Source: Mycolicibacterium goodii (lineage in GTDB: Bacteria > Actinomycetota > Actinomycetes > Mycobacteriales > Mycobacteriaceae). Taken from it: a DNA stretch of 64,000 bases. Location: contig NZ_CP012150.1 of assembly GCF_001187505.1 (NCBI RefSeq), forward strand, positions 1-64,000, in the 5' to 3' direction. The notes under the pieces are model-generated. The model saw only the letters and a program-made list of their open reading frames with translations. It searched no databases and was not told the DNA's origin. The translations under genes were made by a program, and so were the position numbers. Below are positions 26,734 through 36,573 of the stretch, piece by piece (positions within the stretch are counted from its first letter, which is position 1; each line of letters begins with the position of its first letter).

Positions 26734-27712
26734 CGGCCATCAGGGTAATCATCTCGTAGGCCAGATTGGCACCCGCGACCGCGGTGACGTCGCCGCTGTC
26801 GTAGGCCGGGGCGACCTCGACGATGTCGGCGCCGACGATGTTCAGCCCGCGCATGGCACGCAGCACCGCGACCAGTTCCCGGCTGGTCATGCCGCCGATC
26901 TCCGGTGTTCCGGTGCCGGGCGCGAACGCCGGATCGAGCACGTCGATGTCGATCGACACATACACCGGGTGCTCGCCGACACGTTCGTGGATGCGGGAGA
27001 TGACGCCGTCGACGCCGATGCGGTCGATGTCGCGGCAGTGCACGACGGTGAACCCGAGTGACTCGTCGTCGAGCAGATCGGCCCGGTCGTACAGCGATCC
27101 GCGGATACCGACGTGCGCCGAATGGCCCTTGACGATCAGGCCCTGCTCCGACGCGCGCCGGAACGGGGTGCCGTGCGTGCAGGGCGCACCGAAATAGGTG
27201 TCCCAGGTGTCGAGGTGGGCGTCGAAGTGCACCAGCGCGACCGGACCGTGGACGGCGTGCAGCGCCTGCAGCGCGGGCAGCGCGATCGTGTGGTCCCCGC
27301 CGAGCAGCACCACGCGCTGCTGCGGGCGGTCCAGCAATCCGGTGACGCCGTCGCGGATCTGACCGACCGCTTCGTCGATGTCGAACGGGTTGACCCCGAG
27401 GTCACCGGCGTCGACCACCTGGGCCTGCGCGAACGGGCTCACATCGAGCGCGGGGTGATAGGGCTTGAGCAACCGCGACGCCTCGCGGATGGCCGACGGA
27501 CCGAAGCGGGCACCCGGCCGGTAGGTGACCCCGCTGTCGAACGGCACACCCACCACCGCGATGTCGTAGTCGATGACCTCGAACCGCTGCGGCAACCGCG
27601 CGAACGTCGCGATGCCCGCATACCGCGGCACCTCGGTCGCGTTGACCTGGCCCACCTTGCCAGACGCCGACCGCACGTACGGCTGGCTCTCCACCTGCTC
27701 CCCTTTCGTCAT
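26723..27712 (-). CDS. Agmatinase/guanidino-acid ureohydrolase
   Basis: The 329-residue arginase-fold enzyme has the manganese motifs GGDHTIALP, HFDAHLDTWD and SIDIDVLDPAFAPGTGTPE. It hydrolyses a guanidino group to urea and an amine; agmatine, guanidinobutyrate or a related compound are options and the sequence alone does not decide. A 45-residue N-terminal extension precedes the fold, as in agmatinase-type members. It is fourth in the permease, SDR, SDR, ureohydrolase, deacetylase unit, with a four-base gap from the SDR. Confidence 0.88.
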   Translation of the reverse strand: MTKGEQVESQPYVRSASGKVGQVNATEVPRYAGIATFARLPQRFEVIDYDIAVVGVPFDSGVTYRPGARFGPSAIREASRLLKPYHPALDVSPFAQAQVVDAGDLGVNPFDIDEAVGQIRDGVTGLLDRPQQRVVLLGGDHTIALPALQALHAVHGPVALVHFDAHLDTWDTYFGAPCTHGTPFRRASEQGLIVKGHSAHVGIRGSLYDRADLLDDESLGFTVVHCRDIDRIGVDGVISRIHERVGEHPVYVSIDIDVLDPAFAPGTGTPEIGGMTSRELVAVLRAMRGLNIVGADIVEVAPAYDSGDVTAVAGANLAYEMITLMADGF

Positions 27713-27716
27713 GTCT

Positions 27717-28478
27717 TCACGCCCTGGCCCGGGTGGACCCGCCGTTGCTGGAGATCACCTGTCCCACAACGGCTTCCAACTCGAAGTCGGTGAGGAACTC
27801 CACAGCCGCGGCGATCTCGTCGGCAGATCCGATGCGGCCCATGGGAATCGTCCGGGCATACCGCGCATGCATGGTCGCCAGGTCGACCCCGGCCGCGTCG
27901 GCATCGACCTGCAGTTGCGGGGTGTCGGTGACACCGGGCGCGACCGCGTTGACGATGATGTGCTCGGGCGCGAGTTCGCGTCCCAGGGATTTGACCAGCG
28001 AGATCAGCCCGGATTTGGCGGCGGCGTATGCGGTGGCCTCGGGCCAGCCGACCACCCCCCACTCGCTGGCGATCACGACGATGCGGCCCGCGCCGAGCCT
28101 GCGCATGTGCGGCAGCACGGCCTGCACGAGATGGAAGGTGCCGCCCAGGTTGGTGTCGACGACGCGCCACCAGTCGCGCTCGTCGTGCTCGAGCAGCGGC
28201 GCCATGGTCATGTACGCGTGGTTGGCGACGAGGATGTCGAGGCGGCCCGTCGCGGCGGCGACGTCGTCGGCGATCTGTGCGCACACCGCCGGGTCGGACA
28301 CGTCGCCGGGCGCGGGGAGTCCGCCGATCTCGCGCGCCAGCGTTTGCAGCGCGGCGCCCGTGCGAATGTCGTTGACCGCGACGGTCGCTCCGGCGGCGGC
28401 CAACCGGCGCGCGTGCGCGGCTCCCATGCCCTGCGCCGCACCGGTCACCAGTGCCACGCGGCCCTGCAGCGAGGTCAT
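27717..28478 (-). CDS. Short-chain dehydrogenase/reductase
   Basis: The 253-residue SDR has VTGAAQGMGAAHARR, the catalytic serine in IVVIASEWG and YAAAK. Start ATG 28478 (MTSLQGRV) overlaps the preceding SDR stop by ATGA. With the paralogue directly upstream it may carry out two successive or opposite oxidations, for example alcohol to ketone on a polyamine-derived side chain (inference). AT composition is that of the backbone, so this unit is not part of the foreign island. Confidence 0.9.
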   Translation of the reverse strand: MTSLQGRVALVTGAAQGMGAAHARRLAAAGATVAVNDIRTGAALQTLAREIGGLPAPGDVSDPAVCAQIADDVAAATGRLDILVANHAYMTMAPLLEHDERDWWRVVDTNLGGTFHLVQAVLPHMRRLGAGRIVVIASEWGVVGWPEATAYAAAKSGLISLVKSLGRELAPEHIIVNAVAPGVTDTPQLQVDADAAGVDLATMHARYARTIPMGRIGSADEIAAAVEFLTDFELEAVVGQVISSNGGSTRARA

Positions 28479-29176
28479 ATCACCGCTCCCGAGTTCACGT
28501 TCACCACATCTCCGGTCGCGAAAGTCGCGTCGCACACCAGGTATTCGACACAACGCGCCACCTCACGCGGCGACGCGAGCCTGCGCAGCGGCAGGGTCTG
28601 CAGGTATTCCGGTGCGCGCCAAGGGGAATCCGCCGCGAGCAGTGGGGTGTCGGTCGGTCCGGGGGCGACGGCGTTGACCCGCACGCCGCGGTCGGCGACC
28701 TCGGCGGCCAGGCTGCGCACCATGCCGATGATCGCGCCCTTGGCCGCGGCGTAGTGCGCCTCGGCGTCACCGCCGCCCACCGCGAGTTCACTGGCGACGG
28801 CGACCACCGCACCCGAACCCACCTCGAGCATGTCGGGCAGGCAGGCCCGGGTGGCATTGAACAACCCGCCGAGGTGCACCCGCAGCATCCGCCGCCACGC
28901 CTGCGGGCTGATGTCGGCGACCGCGGCCATCTCGTAGTGCCCGGCCGAGGTCACCAGCGCGCTCACCGGACCGAGCGTGCGCCGGATCTCCTCCACCGCG
29001 CCGCGCACCGCCGGTCCGTCGGAGACATCCACCGCCACAACGTGATCGGCATCGGTATCGACACGGCCTGCCATGTCCAGCACACCCACGCGGTGGCCAC
29101 GGCCCCGCAGGGCGGCGACGACGGCGGCGCCGATACCGCTGGCGGCCCCGGTGACCACCGCTACCGGTGCGCTCAT
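28475..29176 (-). CDS. Short-chain dehydrogenase/reductase
   Basis: The 233-residue SDR has VTGAASGIGAAVV, TSAGHYEM in place of the usual NNAG, the catalytic serine in VAVASELAV and YAAAK. Start ATG 29176 overlaps the permease stop by ATGA; the very long frame running on into the permease in this register is a shadow. NNAG to TSAG is a change in a structural motif and may mark a divergent substrate site. It is second in the PucR-linked operon. Confidence 0.9.
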   Translation of the reverse strand: MSAPVAVVTGAASGIGAAVVAALRGRGHRVGVLDMAGRVDTDADHVVAVDVSDGPAVRGAVEEIRRTLGPVSALVTSAGHYEMAAVADISPQAWRRMLRVHLGGLFNATRACLPDMLEVGSGAVVAVASELAVGGGDAEAHYAAAKGAIIGMVRSLAAEVADRGVRVNAVAPGPTDTPLLAADSPWRAPEYLQTLPLRRLASPREVARCVEYLVCDATFATGDVVNVNSGAVI

Positions 29177-30639
29177 GACCGGTCGGCCAGTTCGTCGCGG
29201 ACCTCGGCCTCCTCGATCACGGCCGCACCGGCGATCCGCGAGCGCACCGAGGCCAAAATGGCCGTGCCGAGCACCGCCAGCGCCGCGACACCGATCCACA
29301 CCGACCAGTCCAGCCAGCGCTGATCGAAAGCCGCACGCGGCCAGGCGATGTTGAGGAACTGAAGGCCGGCCCACACCACCGCCACCACGGCGACCGGAAG
29401 CGTCAGCCCCCGCAGTGCGAACGTCCCTGGCGTCCAGGCCCGGCGCAGCAGCACGACCAGGAAACCGACGAGCGGGAACAGGAACGCGAGGTAGAAGCCG
29501 CCCGCGGTGAAGTTCACCATCAGCGAGTAGATGTCGCCCGCGACGATGCTCAGCCCGAACAGCCCGGCGCCGACGACCGTGGTGACCAGGATCGCCACCG
29601 TGGGGATCCGGGCCGGGCCACGCAGCCGGCCCAGCGCCGCGGCCGCGGGCAGCGCGCCGTCCCGGGCGTACGCCCAGATGACCCGCGACGCCGACGTCTG
29701 CAGCGCGAGAAAGCTTGCCAGGAAACCGATCACGAACAGCACCTCGACCGGTTTGGCCACACCGTGTCCCAGCGCGGTGGTCAGGGTGTCGTACACCGGG
29801 TCGGCGACCGCGCCGTCGGCGACCGCGTCGAGATCCGGGATGGCCAGGATGATCGCCAGGCTCGAATAGCCCACCACCAGCGCGATGAACGTCAGCGAGA
29901 ACAGCACGGCCTTCGGCAGGTACCGGCGCGGCTCGTGCACCTCCTCGGCGATCGACCCGGCGCTCTCGAAACCCACGAAGCTCCACCCGATGAACGCCAC
30001 CGCCAGCAGGAACGGCCCGCTCAGGTACGACCACATGTCGACGTCGGCGCCGCCGCCGGAGAACAGCACCGACAACGAGTTCTGCCGGTGGAACAGCAGC
30101 AGCCAGGTGCCGAGCACCACCGAGCCGATCACCTCGGCCGCGATGCTGGCCGCCATGAAGATCTTGAGCGCCTGGCGTCCGGCGAGGTTGACCGCGGTGC
30201 CCGCCAACAGGATCAGCAGGGCGATCAGGGCGAGCGTGCCGCCCGACGGTTCCTCGAGACCGGCGATGTTGGCGACGAACCCGGCGGCGCCGAGCGCCAC
30301 GGTGGCCATCGCGATCACCAGCGTCCACATGTAGACCCAGCCCGCGAACCAGCCGTAGGTGGTGCCGAGCAGGCGCCGCGACCACTGGTAGATGGACCCT
30401 TCGAGCGGCCAGCGGGACACCAGCATCGCGAACACCAGCGCCACCAGGAACTGGCCGGCGAACACGATGCCGAAGCCCCACCAGAAGCTGGGACCCGCGG
30501 CCGACAATGCCAGGCCGAAGATGCCGTAGAGCGCCACGATCGGCGAGATGAACGCGAAGGCGAATGCGAACGCCGACCACAGGGAGAATTCGCGGCGCAG
30601 AGTTTGCGAATCGCCCGACGATGACTCAAGTACAGACAT
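29173..30639 (-). CDS. APC-family amino acid/polyamine permease
   Basis: The 488-residue membrane protein has about 12 spans. TM1 carries FISPIVALYGIFG and a later loop GWSFVGFESAGSIAEEVHEPRR is the conserved E-x-x-x-P-R-R region of this family. It should import an amine or amino acid. ATG 30639 (MSVLESSSG) follows GAGAGGACACC; 12 further codons upstream are ignored. It heads the operon permease, SDR, SDR, ureohydrolase, deacetylase, divergent from pucR. Confidence 0.9.
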   Translation of the reverse strand: MSVLESSSGDSQTLRREFSLWSAFAFAFAFISPIVALYGIFGLALSAAGPSFWWGFGIVFAGQFLVALVFAMLVSRWPLEGSIYQWSRRLLGTTYGWFAGWVYMWTLVIAMATVALGAAGFVANIAGLEEPSGGTLALIALLILLAGTAVNLAGRQALKIFMAASIAAEVIGSVVLGTWLLLFHRQNSLSVLFSGGGADVDMWSYLSGPFLLAVAFIGWSFVGFESAGSIAEEVHEPRRYLPKAVLFSLTFIALVVGYSSLAIILAIPDLDAVADGAVADPVYDTLTTALGHGVAKPVEVLFVIGFLASFLALQTSASRVIWAYARDGALPAAAALGRLRGPARIPTVAILVTTVVGAGLFGLSIVAGDIYSLMVNFTAGGFYLAFLFPLVGFLVVLLRRAWTPGTFALRGLTLPVAVVAVVWAGLQFLNIAWPRAAFDQRWLDWSVWIGVAALAVLGTAILASVRSRIAGAAVIEEAEVRDELADRS

Positions 30640-30719
30640 GGTGTCCTCTCTTGATCCGGTTGCACGAACTATCACGCCCGCGCCGGGTCACCGCCAAGGC
30701 GTCGGGACAAAGTCGCTGC

Positions 30720-30747
30720 AAACCCACCGTCGGGCACCCGCGGGTTT
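30720..30747. promoter_or_regulatory. Candidate PucR operator
   Basis: AAACCC (30720-30725) and GGGTTT (30742-30747) form an inverted repeat; inside it ACCCGCGGGT (30736-30745) is a perfect 10-base palindrome. It lies between the divergent permease and pucR genes, where shared control is expected. Confidence 0.35.
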
Positions 30748-30791
30748 GGAGGATCGCACAATGCCCCGGCCCGCTTTCATGACGGGCGCGT

Positions 30792-30797
30792 TACGCT
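30792..30797 (+). promoter_or_regulatory. -10 element of leaderless pucR transcript
   Basis: TACGCT ends seven bases before the GTG start at 30804, giving a transcript that begins at the start codon. This supports GTG 30804 as the true start. Confidence 0.5.
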
Positions 30798-30803
30798 CGG
30801 CAC

Positions 30804-32210
30804 GTGCCTGACCGCGGCGACGTCGCCCCCACGCTGCGTGATTTGCTCAATTCACACCTGGGCGTCGTGGCAGCCGACGATCCGGCCGCCGAGCTGACCG
30901 CAGAGCTCGACCGGCCGATCACGTGGGCCCACACCACCGAGCTGCGCGACCCGTCGCGCTACCTGCGCGGCGGCGAACTGGTCTGCACGGTCGGCATCAG
31001 CCTGCAGACCCCGGACGACTGTGAGGCGTTCGTCGCGGCACTGTGCGGATCCGCCGCGGCCGGCGTGTGCTTCGGCACCGGCGACGTGCACGACACGGTT
31101 CCCGACGCACTCGTCGCGGCCTGCTCGCGCAGGCGGTTGCCGCTGCTGATCGCGCCGCCGCAGGTGCTGTTCGCGACCGTGAGCCGCTACGTCGCCGACT
31201 TCCAGGCCGGCGGCGAACTCGCCGTCGCGCGCGCCACCAACACCCTGGTGCCCGAACTGCTCGCCTCGCAGCGCCGACGCGAATCCGCCCGGCAGCTGCT
31301 GGACCGGGCCGGTGAGGTGCTGGGCTGTTACTTCCTGCTCGAACCCGAGGCCCCCGCGCACACCGGCGGCCCGGCGGTGCCGATCGCCGGGCTCGGCACG
31401 CTGGTGTGGGTGGGCAGCGGGACACCGCCCGACGACGCCGTGCTCGACGTCATCGCGCGGTTCGTGCAGGCAGCACAGGGCGAGCGCGACATCGAATCGG
31501 CGTTGGCGCGCGAGCGCGTCGGGCAGCTGCTGTCGCTGGTGGAGCGACGCATGCTGCTCCCCGATGCGCTCAATCAGCTGCTCGACTGGCCCGGTCTCGC
31601 GGCGCGCGAAGTGGCCTGCTCGGCGTGGCCCGCAGGCGCCGGGGCGCTGCTGTCGATGGCGTTCCCCGCCGCGCTCGTCGGCGACGCCCCCGAGGTGTGC
31701 CTGGTGCTGACCGACCCGGCCACCCGCGCCACCGCCGACCTGCCCGGGATCGCCGCGGAACTGTCTCTGCCGTCGGGACATTCGGCCACCGCGCCGCTGG
31801 CCGAACTCGGCTCGGCGATCACCCAGGCCCGCATCGCGCTCGACCTCGCCCGCCAGCACGGCGGCAGCATCGGACCCGATCAGCTGAGCACGTTCGACAG
31901 CCTGCTGGAAGGTCTTCCGCTCAGCCGCCTGGCACCGTTCAAACAGCAGCTCATCGACCCGCTCGCCGAGAGCGACCGCGAGCGCGGCACCCAGCATGTG
32001 CGGACGCTGCGGGTGTTCCTGGCCACCAACGGGTCCCTGATCGACACCGCCCGCGAGTTGTTCCTGCACACCAACACCGTGCGGCACCGGCTCTCCCGCA
32101 TCCACGAGATCACCGGCCGCAACCCACTGAACTTCGAGGATCAGGCCGCGTTCGCCATCGGGCTGCGGGCCGGTGACCGGCACAGCCGCCTGACCCGGCG
32201 ACCGGACTGA
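30804..32210 (+). CDS. PucR/CdaR-family transcriptional regulator
   Basis: The 468-residue protein has an N-terminal PucR domain (LRDPSRYLRGGELVCTVG near residue 50), a central GGDEF-like domain and a C-terminal helix-turn-helix of the HTH_30 type (LFLHTNTVRHRLSRIHEITG near residue 430). Such regulators control purine, amino acid or polyamine breakdown. It is divergent from the five-gene permease/ureohydrolase operon and probably regulates it in response to the imported nitrogen compound. Confidence 0.9.
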   Translation: MPDRGDVAPTLRDLLNSHLGVVAADDPAAELTAELDRPITWAHTTELRDPSRYLRGGELVCTVGISLQTPDDCEAFVAALCGSAAAGVCFGTGDVHDTVPDALVAACSRRRLPLLIAPPQVLFATVSRYVADFQAGGELAVARATNTLVPELLASQRRRESARQLLDRAGEVLGCYFLLEPEAPAHTGGPAVPIAGLGTLVWVGSGTPPDDAVLDVIARFVQAAQGERDIESALARERVGQLLSLVERRMLLPDALNQLLDWPGLAAREVACSAWPAGAGALLSMAFPAALVGDAPEVCLVLTDPATRATADLPGIAAELSLPSGHSATAPLAELGSAITQARIALDLARQHGGSIGPDQLSTFDSLLEGLPLSRLAPFKQQLIDPLAESDRERGTQHVRTLRVFLATNGSLIDTARELFLHTNTVRHRLSRIHEITGRNPLNFEDQAAFAIGLRAGDRHSRLTRRPD

Positions 32211-32259
32211 CTCCCATGTCGCACACCCGCGCGGCAAACGGGGATGGTAGACAGACACC

Positions 32260-32631
32260 ATGGAGATCCTGGCCAGCCGGATGCTGATCCGACCGGTCGA
32301 CTACGAGAAATCGGTCGAGTTCTACCGTGACCGGATCGGGCTGGCCATCGCGCGTGAATATCCCGGCGGCACAGTGTTCTACGCCGGGCAGTCACTGATC
32401 GAACTGGCGGGCCACGGTGACCCGTCGGCGGGCGGCAGTCTCTGGCTGCAGGTGCGCGACATCCACGCCGCGCAGCGGGAACTCGAAAGCCGCGGGGTGA
32501 CGATCGCGCGGCCCGCCGAGCAGGAACCGTGGGGCCTGCACGAGATGCACGTGACCGACCCGGACGGCATCACCCTGATCTTCGTGCAGGTGCCTGCCAC
32601 TCACCCGTTGCGGCGCGACGTACGCGACTGA
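32260..32631 (+). CDS. Glyoxalase/bleomycin-resistance (VOC) fold protein
   Basis: The 123-residue protein has the paired beta-alpha-beta-beta-beta units of the VOC superfamily: SVEFYRDRIGLAIARE at the start, and GLHEMHVTDPDGITLIFVQ at the end with metal-ligand-type residues (His, Glu). Function is not determined. It corresponds by position to Rv0546c. It follows pucR by 49 bases and converges with mmpL. Confidence 0.85.
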   Translation: MEILASRMLIRPVDYEKSVEFYRDRIGLAIAREYPGGTVFYAGQSLIELAGHGDPSAGGSLWLQVRDIHAAQRELESRGVTIARPAEQEPWGLHEMHVTDPDGITLIFVQVPATHPLRRDVRD

Positions 32632-32634
32632 CGA

Positions 32635-35547
32635 TCAACCGACGTTCGGGTGCGCCACCTCTCGCGGATGACTCTGAGTCTTGGGCCAGGGCTGAGGTTT
32701 CGGCCGCGTCCGTACCCGTTGTGGCCACCAGAACCACCTGCCGAGCAACCCGGCGATCGACGGTGTCATGAACGAGCGGATCACCAGGGTGTCGAACAAC
32801 AGACCCAGACCGATGGTGGTGCCGACCTGGCCCAGGATGGTGAGATCGCTGACCGCCATCACCATCATCGTGAACGCGAAAACCATCCCGGCGGCGGTCA
32901 CGGTGGAACCGCTGCCGCCCATCGCCCGGATCATGCCCGTGTTCAGCCCGGCGCGGATCTCTTCTTTGAGCCGGGACACGACCAGCAGGTTGTAGTCCGC
33001 GCCGACAGCCAACAGGATGATCACCGCCATCGGCAGGACCATCCAGTGCAGCTCGGTGCCCAGCACGTGCTGCCACAGCAGCACCGAAACCCCGAACGAC
33101 GCACCCAGCGAGAGCACCACCGTGCCCACGATCACCGCTGCGGCCACGATCGCCCGGGTCATCAGCAGCATGATCAGGAAGATCAAGCAGATCGCGGCGA
33201 TCCCGGCGATCAGCAGGTCGTACTTCGTGCCGTCGGCCATGTCCTTGAACGTGGCCGCGGTGCCGCCCAGGTAGATGGTCGAACCCTCCAGCGGGGTGCC
33301 CTTGATCGCGTTCTTGGCCGCGGTCTTGATCGCGTCGATCCGCTCGATGCCGTCGGCCGACATCGGATCACCCTCGTGGTTGATGATGAACCGCACCGCG
33401 TGCCCGTCCGGTGAGAGGAACTGCTCCAAACCCTTTGCGAAATCCGGGTTGTCGAACGCCTCGGCGGGTAGATAGAACGAGTCGTCGTTCATCGCCTCGT
33501 TGAAGGCCTTGCCCATCTCGGTCGAGGTCTCGGACATGATGCGCTGCTGCTCCTGCATGCCCTGCTGGGTCTGCTGCATGGTCAGCATCATCTCCCGCAT
33601 GCTCACCATGGTCTGCTTCATCTCGGGCATGATCGCGATCATCTGCGGCATCAACTCATTGAGCCGATGCATCTGCGGCATCATCTCGTTCAAGTCCGAG
33701 GTCATCACGTCCATGCCGTCGATGACGTCGAAGACCGACCGCAGCGACCAGCACATCGGGATGTTGAAGCAGTGCGGTTCCCAGTAGAGGTAGTTCCGGA
33801 TCGGCCGGAAGAAATCGTCGAAATTGGCGATGTTGTCGCGCAGTTCCTCGACGTTGGCCACCATGCCGTCCATGGACGCCACCATCTGGCTGGTGGTGTC
33901 GGCCATCTGTTCGGTGATGGCCTGCATCCGATCCATGTTGTCGATGGTCTTCTGCATGTCCGCAACCTGTTTGGTCATATCGGCGGTGCGGTCGGCGTTG
34001 TACTTCTCGTTCAGTCGCTGCAGCGTGCTCTGCTGACTGATCATGTACGGGATCGAGCTGTTCTCGATCGGTGTGCCGTCGGGCCGGGTGATGGTCTGCA
34101 CCCGACCGATGCCGTCGACCTGGAAAACTGCCTTGGCGATCTTCTCGATGACCAGGAAGTCGGCCGGATTCCGTAGGTCCCGGTCACTTTCGATCATCAG
34201 CATCTCCGGGTTCAACCGCGCCGGCGAGAAGTGCCGCTCGGCCGCCGCATAGCCCTGATTGGAGCTGATGTCGTCGGGCAGGTACAGACGATCGTTGTAG
34301 CTGGTCTTGTAACCGGGTAACGCCAGCAGTCCGATGAGCGAGACCGCGATGGTGGTGATCAGGATCGGGCCGGGCCACCGGACCACCGCGGTACCCACCG
34401 AGCGCCAACCACGCACCCGCATGGAGCGCTTGGGGTCGAGGAACCGGCCCGCGATGGTGACGATGGCAGGACCGAACGTCATGGCGGTGACGATCAGCAC
34501 CAGCATGCCGATGGCAAGCGGAACACCGAGGGTCTGGAAGTACGGCAACCGGGTGAAGCTCAGGCAGAAGGTGGCGCCCGCGATGGTCAGGCCGGACCCG
34601 ACGATCACATGTGCGGTGCCACCGAACATGGTGTAGTAGGCCGACTCTCGATCCTCGCCGCTGCCGCGAGCCTCCTGGTAACGGCCGACGAAGAAGATGG
34701 CGTAGTCGACGGCGATGGCGATGGCCAGCGTGACCAACAGCCCGGTCGCGAAGGTCGAGAGGCCGATGACGTCGTGGTAGCCGAGGAATGCCACCGCACC
34801 GCGCACCGTCAACAGGCTGACCACCACCATCAGGAGGATCAGCACCGTCGTCATGATCGACCGGAAGATGACGAGCAACATGATGATGATCACCAGGAAG
34901 GTCAGCGCCTCCACCATCCGCATGCTGCCGTGGCTGGCCTCGGTCTGCTCGGCGGTCATCGCCGCGGAACCGGTGACGAAGACCTCGACACCCTCGGGCG
35001 CGCGGATGCTCTCCGCGATGTGCTTGACGGCTTCGACGGATTCCAGCGACAGCGACTCGCCCTGATTGCCCGCCAGGTTGGCCGAGACGTAGACGGCCTT
35101 GCCGTCGCCGCTCTGCACACCGGACGCGGTCAGCGGATCGCTCCAGAGGTCCTGCACATGCTCGACGTGCCTGGTGTCGGCCCGCAGCTTGTCGATCAGC
35201 TCGGAGTAGTAGCGGCGGGCGTCCTCGCCCAGCTTCTGCTGACCTTCCAGGACGATCATCGCCGAGCTGTTGGACGTGTATTCGTCGAATACCTGACCGA
35301 TGCGCTCGGTGGCGATGACCGCAGGCGCCTCCTTCGGGCTCATGGACACCGACCGCATCTCGCCGACCGCCTCGAGCTGCGGCACCGCGATGTTCAGGAA
35401 CGCGGCGATCCCCACCCAGATCACGATGATCGGGATGGATAGCTTGCGAAGGACCCGGGCGATCCGTCCGAAGTGTGCGCTCTCGTGCGGGGCGGGCGGG
35501 TAGGCGGTGATGGGCCCGGTGGTCGCGTCGTCGGCGGGCGCGCTCAT
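32635..35547 (-). CDS. MmpL-family RND transporter (MmpL4/MmpL5-like)
   Basis: The 970-residue inner-membrane transporter exports lipids or siderophores using proton flow. It has the two RND halves, with the proton-relay Asp-Tyr pairs in [12 protein letters not shown] and [11 protein letters not shown], and a large loop between TM7 and TM8 (residues about 430-720). That loop contains a long helical, unusually methionine-rich stretch (many of MPQM, MPEM, MVSM, MMLTM), as in the MmpL4/MmpL5 coiled-coil domain, with a Cys pair [10 protein letters not shown] in between. Its start overlaps the mmpS stop by ATGA. It sits between the Rv0546c- and Rv0543c-like genes, where M. tuberculosis has none. 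Confidence 0.93.
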   Translation of the reverse strand: MSAPADDATTGPITAYPPAPHESAHFGRIARVLRKLSIPIIVIWVGIAAFLNIAVPQLEAVGEMRSVSMSPKEAPAVIATERIGQVFDEYTSNSSAMIVLEGQQKLGEDARRYYSELIDKLRADTRHVEHVQDLWSDPLTASGVQSGDGKAVYVSANLAGNQGESLSLESVEAVKHIAESIRAPEGVEVFVTGSAAMTAEQTEASHGSMRMVEALTFLVIIIMLLVIFRSIMTTVLILLMVVVSLLTVRGAVAFLGYHDVIGLSTFATGLLVTLAIAIAVDYAIFFVGRYQEARGSGEDRESAYYTMFGGTAHVIVGSGLTIAGATFCLSFTRLPYFQTLGVPLAIGMLVLIVTAMTFGPAIVTIAGRFLDPKRSMRVRGWRSVGTAVVRWPGPILITTIAVSLIGLLALPGYKTSYNDRLYLPDDISSNQGYAAAERHFSPARLNPEMLMIESDRDLRNPADFLVIEKIAKAVFQVDGIGRVQTITRPDGTPIENSSIPYMISQQSTLQRLNEKYNADRTADMTKQVADMQKTIDNMDRMQAITEQMADTTSQMVASMDGMVANVEELRDNIANFDDFFRPIRNYLYWEPHCFNIPMCWSLRSVFDVIDGMDVMTSDLNEMMPQMHRLNELMPQMIAIMPEMKQTMVSMREMMLTMQQTQQGMQEQQRIMSETSTEMGKAFNEAMNDDSFYLPAEAFDNPDFAKGLEQFLSPDGHAVRFIINHEGDPMSADGIERIDAIKTAAKNAIKGTPLEGSTIYLGGTAATFKDMADGTKYDLLIAGIAAICLIFLIMLLMTRAIVAAAVIVGTVVLSLGASFGVSVLLWQHVLGTELHWMVLPMAVIILLAVGADYNLLVVSRLKEEIRAGLNTGMIRAMGGSGSTVTAAGMVFAFTMMVMAVSDLTILGQVGTTIGLGLLFDTLVIRSFMTPSIAGLLGRWFWWPQRVRTRPKPQPWPKTQSHPREVAHPNVG

Positions 35548-35972
35548 GCGGACTTCACGATGCAGAAGGTCTGGACATTGGTACCGGTGGAGGTGCGCTC
35601 GTCCTTGACCTCACCATCGACGATCACTCGGCACCCGAGAAAACTGGTCTTACCCTGTGCCACGATGTTGGCCGCGGCCGAGGGCTCGGTGGTCTGCAGT
35701 GTGATGGACCACGGCAGGCGGACGCCGTCGGCGCGCTGCGGCTCGCCCTCAAGATCCACATAGTTCACATCCACGGCAGCCCCTTCCGGACCAAAGATCT
35801 CGTACGTCAACACTTTCGGGTCGAACGGTTCCGGATCGTCCGCGAACTCCACCGGCGTGGTCAGCGGCGGGTCCGATGCGAAAACTCCGCGGATGCGGAA
35901 GACGGTGAACCCCGCGACGGCGATCACCACCACGGCGATCAGGGGCAGCCACACCCGCTTGAGTACTTGCAT
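35544..35972 (-). CDS. MmpS-family membrane accessory protein
   Basis: The 142-residue protein has one N-terminal membrane span ([18 protein letters not shown]) and an exported beta-rich domain with [20 protein letters not shown], the usual MmpS pattern, and two cysteines (FLGC, FCIV). It assists MmpL export. ATG 35972 (MQVLKRVW) is preceded by GGAGAG; the frame extends 31 codons upstream but without support. Confidence 0.93.
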   Translation of the reverse strand: MQVLKRVWLPLIAVVVIAVAGFTVFRIRGVFASDPPLTTPVEFADDPEPFDPKVLTYEIFGPEGAAVDVNYVDLEGEPQRADGVRLPWSITLQTTEPSAAANIVAQGKTSFLGCRVIVDGEVKDERTSTGTNVQTFCIVKSA

Positions 35973-36046
35973 GAACGCTCTCCTCTCGCCCTGCCGACGT
36001 TCTCGGGTCCCGACTCCGATGAGGAACCTGGGCAACAGCTGGGAAC

Positions 36047-36086
36047 AAGTTATACGGATGCTCAATTCGAAACAAGCCGATCGGCT
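36047..36086 (-). promoter_or_regulatory. Candidate mmpS promoter and operator
   Basis: On the minus strand TATAAC near 36047-36052 is a plausible -10 box, with a weak TTGTTT about 15 bases upstream. AGCCGATCGGCT (36075-36086) is a perfect 12-base palindrome next to it, as for TetR-type repressors of mmpS-mmpL units. No repressor gene is adjacent. Confidence 0.35.
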
Positions 36087-36177
36087 AGGTGAAATTAGAC
36101 ATGTCCCTTAATCAAGCCTTGCCACATGGTGAACTGGATCACGACACCGCCACCCGCGTAGGCCAGGGCACACAAAA

Positions 36178-36207
36178 AACGGCCCCGATCTTTCGATCGG
36201 GGCCGTT
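36178..36207 (-). terminator. Intrinsic terminator after the pitA-DUF3349 operon
   Basis: A 13-base-pair perfect stem (36178-36190 with 36195-36207, arms aacggccccgatc and gatcggggccgtt) and a four-base loop, followed on the minus strand by TTTTT. It starts 48 bases after the DUF3349 stop. A classical U-tract terminator like this is rare in mycobacteria. Confidence 0.9.
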
Positions 36208-36254
36208 GTGACGTTGGTTCGCCGAGTTCTAGCTCGGCACAGGCGTTTTGGGAA

Positions 36255-36563
36255 TCAGCGCAGTGGCGTCGCCAACGGCCAGCCCACCGACGCGAGCCGC
36301 GCGGCCACCTGGTTGATCTCTTCGGGGTTGGGTTCCTTCTCGATGATCGTGTGCACGGCGTCGCGGATCTCGGCGTCGGTCACCGGGCTGTCACCGTCGG
36401 AGGACCGCAGGATCGCCTGCGCGGCGCGCACCACCTCGTCCTCGGTCAGGGTGCGCTTGAGCAGCGCGAGCAACGCGAAATAGTCCTTCGGCGGCACGCC
36501 CTCGGGATAACCCTTGTGCAGCCAGCCCAGCACGTTGTCCATGAACGTCGCCGTCTCGGTCAT
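36255..36563 (-). CDS. DUF3349 protein (Rv0543c-like)
   Basis: The 102-residue helical protein has the family hallmark WLHKGYPEGVPPKDYFALLALLKR and LTEDEV, then VTDAEIRDAVHTI. Function unknown. It is the third gene behind pitA on the minus strand. A paralogue lies at 38429-38776 on the other side of pitA; the two share the GYPEGVP core, the LLALL helix and the closing GWPL. Confidence 0.88.
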   Translation of the reverse strand: MTETATFMDNVLGWLHKGYPEGVPPKDYFALLALLKRTLTEDEVVRAAQAILRSSDGDSPVTDAEIRDAVHTIIEKEPNPEEINQVAARLASVGWPLATPLR

Positions 36564-36573
36564 GGCAGCAGCC

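Noticed and set aside
28475..30580. A 701-codon minus frame covering SDR and permease
   Set aside because: Only the first 700 bases (28475-29176) code a real SDR; the rest is an out-of-register reading of the permease gene.
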